Shown in pieces: positions 63,211 through 64,000 of a stretch of DNA of 64,000 bases. This DNA comes from Streptomyces sp. WAC 01529 (lineage in GTDB: Bacteria > Actinomycetota > Actinomycetes > Streptomycetales > Streptomycetaceae). Position numbers and translations under genes: made by a program. The notes beneath the pieces were generated by a model. That model was given only the letters and a program-made list of their open reading frames with translations, was not told where the DNA came from and ran no database searches. Numbering within the stretch: position 1 is the stretch's first letter; each line of letters opens with the position of its first letter. The stretch covers positions 8,206,462 to 8,270,461 of the forward strand of contig NZ_CP029617.1 in assembly GCF_003945545.1 (NCBI RefSeq), in the 5' to 3' direction.

Positions 63211-63877
63211 TCACGTACGAGCTTTGCTGCTGCTAGGCGCAGTGGACACTGTTCCTGAGCCGTGCCCTGCCACGGGGTCGCAGGTGCCGTCAGCAGGCGG
63301 GAGCGGCCGGGCGTGTTCCGCGCCCGCCGGTCCCGGCCGCGGGGGCGTGCGGGCCGGGCGAGCCTGACGGTCGCGCCGGATGACTTTGGTGGTTCCGGCG
63401 GGGCTGGTGTAGATGCTGGTTCCGTCTCCGTATTCTCCGAGCGCCGTGGCCTCGTCGGTCTTGGTACGCCAGTGCGTCGCGGACGCCGAGTGCGCGGAGG
63501 GCGTTCAGAACGCGCTGTACGTCCTCCTTGTCATGATGGTTGGCGGTGTAGATGATCACTGGCCGGCGTGTGGGGTCGCCGTCGAAGTCGCTGCCGAGCG
63601 TGGCGACCTTGGCTCCCGGTCCGAGCTGTCCGCCTTCCACGGCCGTCTTGATGAGGCGCCAGCCCGCATCGAGGGCGCGGACCGGCAGGAACCACAGCCA
63701 CTTGCCGGCTTTCGCGAATTCGTTGACAGCGGCCGGGGCCGAGAAGTCGACCCCTGGAGCCATGGCCCACTGCCATCGCTGGCGGGTGTCGGCCGCTGGC
63801 GGGAGCGCCTTTGCGGGCTGTTGGCCTGTCTGGGTGGGCTTGTCGTGCACGAAGTAACGGTATGTGACATTAGGCAT
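63211..63877 (-). pseudogene. DUF1917-like (putative phosphothreonine-lyase-fold) protein, frameshifted
   Basis: The first frame, from ATG 63877, gives VNEFAKAGKWLWFLPVRALD, AGWRLIKTAVEGGQLG, AKVATLGSDFDGDPTRRPVI and EDVQRVLNALRALGVRDALA. After a break near 63470 another frame continues RTKTDEATALGEYGDGTSIY-TSPAGTTKVI. This is the pattern of the DUF1917 / BLES03-like family. Function in bacteria unknown. The true C-terminus is uncertain; the continuing frame stops at 63211. Confidence 0.5.
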
Positions 63878-63900
63878 GTTCCGTGGCTATATGTTCCGGT

Positions 63901-64000
63901 GTGGCTGTCAGAGAAGTGGCCGCGGATCAGGAGCGGCGTGACCAGGCTTTGACGGCGTGCTGCATGGCGGTCGTCGCGGAGAGCGATCCGGTACTGGCAC
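63901..64000 (+). CDS. possible gene start, cut by window end
   Basis: A GTG-started frame with good codon bias (VAVREVAADQERRDQALTAC, CMAVVAESDPVLA) is divergent from the DUF1917-like gene and runs off the window. Too short to identify. Confidence 0.3.
   Translation, partial: MAVREVAADQERRDQALTACCMAVVAESDPVLA

Overview
GC-rich (roughly 70%), GTG/TTG-start-rich, strongly third-position-biased DNA of a Streptomyces-type actinomycete. IS5-family remnants, plasmid replication and transposition genes, orphan toxin/immunity genes and many broken genes point to accessory DNA: a large plasmid, an integrated plasmid, or a chromosome-arm region. No tRNA, rRNA or core housekeeping operon was seen.

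Layout. 0.5-12.4 kb: patchwork of a broken replication-relaxation gene, a CoiA-like nuclease gene, an aldo/keto reductase, a SUKH-type immunity gene, an IS5-family element with perfect 24-bp ends that encloses a GNAT acetyltransferase gene, a ribbon-helix-helix/MazF-like toxin-antitoxin pair, a cysteine-rich secreted protein, a lipoprotein and an Imm1-like gene. 12.4-23.5 kb: an XRE regulator/flavoprotein operon, a TetR gene divergent from a polysaccharide deacetylase, an acyl-CoA oxidase, a PDZ protein and unknown proteins. 23.7-28.5 kb: cold-shock protein, a frameshifted ATP-dependent DNA ligase, a P-loop kinase and small plasmid-type proteins. 28.5-30.1 kb: a pAL5000/ColE2-like theta replicon (RepA, translationally coupled RepB, two 35-bp direct repeats and a nested inverted repeat).

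30.1-45.7 kb is the most interesting part: a RiPP biosynthetic locus. A 50-residue precursor ends in a thioamitide-like tail (TVTAHC). It is followed by an aminoglycoside-phosphotransferase-like kinase, a HopA1-domain protein and an HFCD flavoprotein decarboxylase, the set that makes Avi(Me)Cys rings in thioamitides and related peptides. No YcaO or TfuA gene is present. Instead the operon carries a GNAT, a SnoaL-like protein, a KAS III, a medium-chain reductase, a methyltransferase and a phytanoyl-CoA-dioxygenase-type oxygenase. The divergent arm carries a second oxygenase, a luciferase-like flavin oxidoreductase, a membrane protein, an SDR and a truncated reductase. The oxygenase and the large membrane protein each occur once on both arms, in mirror orientation. 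My working model is a non-thioamidated, possibly acyl-capped Avi(Me)Cys peptide with a modified penultimate histidine.

45.9-64 kb is a mobile/defence region. It holds two copies of a three-gene heteromeric transposition module (DDE transposase of TnsB/TniA type, AAA+ ATPase of TnsC/TniB type, and an unrecognised third protein). Around them lie a Shedu (SduA) gene with an AbiJ-like N-terminus, a winged-helix protein, two large helicase-associated-domain helicases and a DUF1917-like gene.

At least a dozen genes outside the RiPP core carry a single frameshift or one in-frame stop. Either the accessory DNA is decaying or the assembly contains small indel errors; the sequence alone cannot decide.
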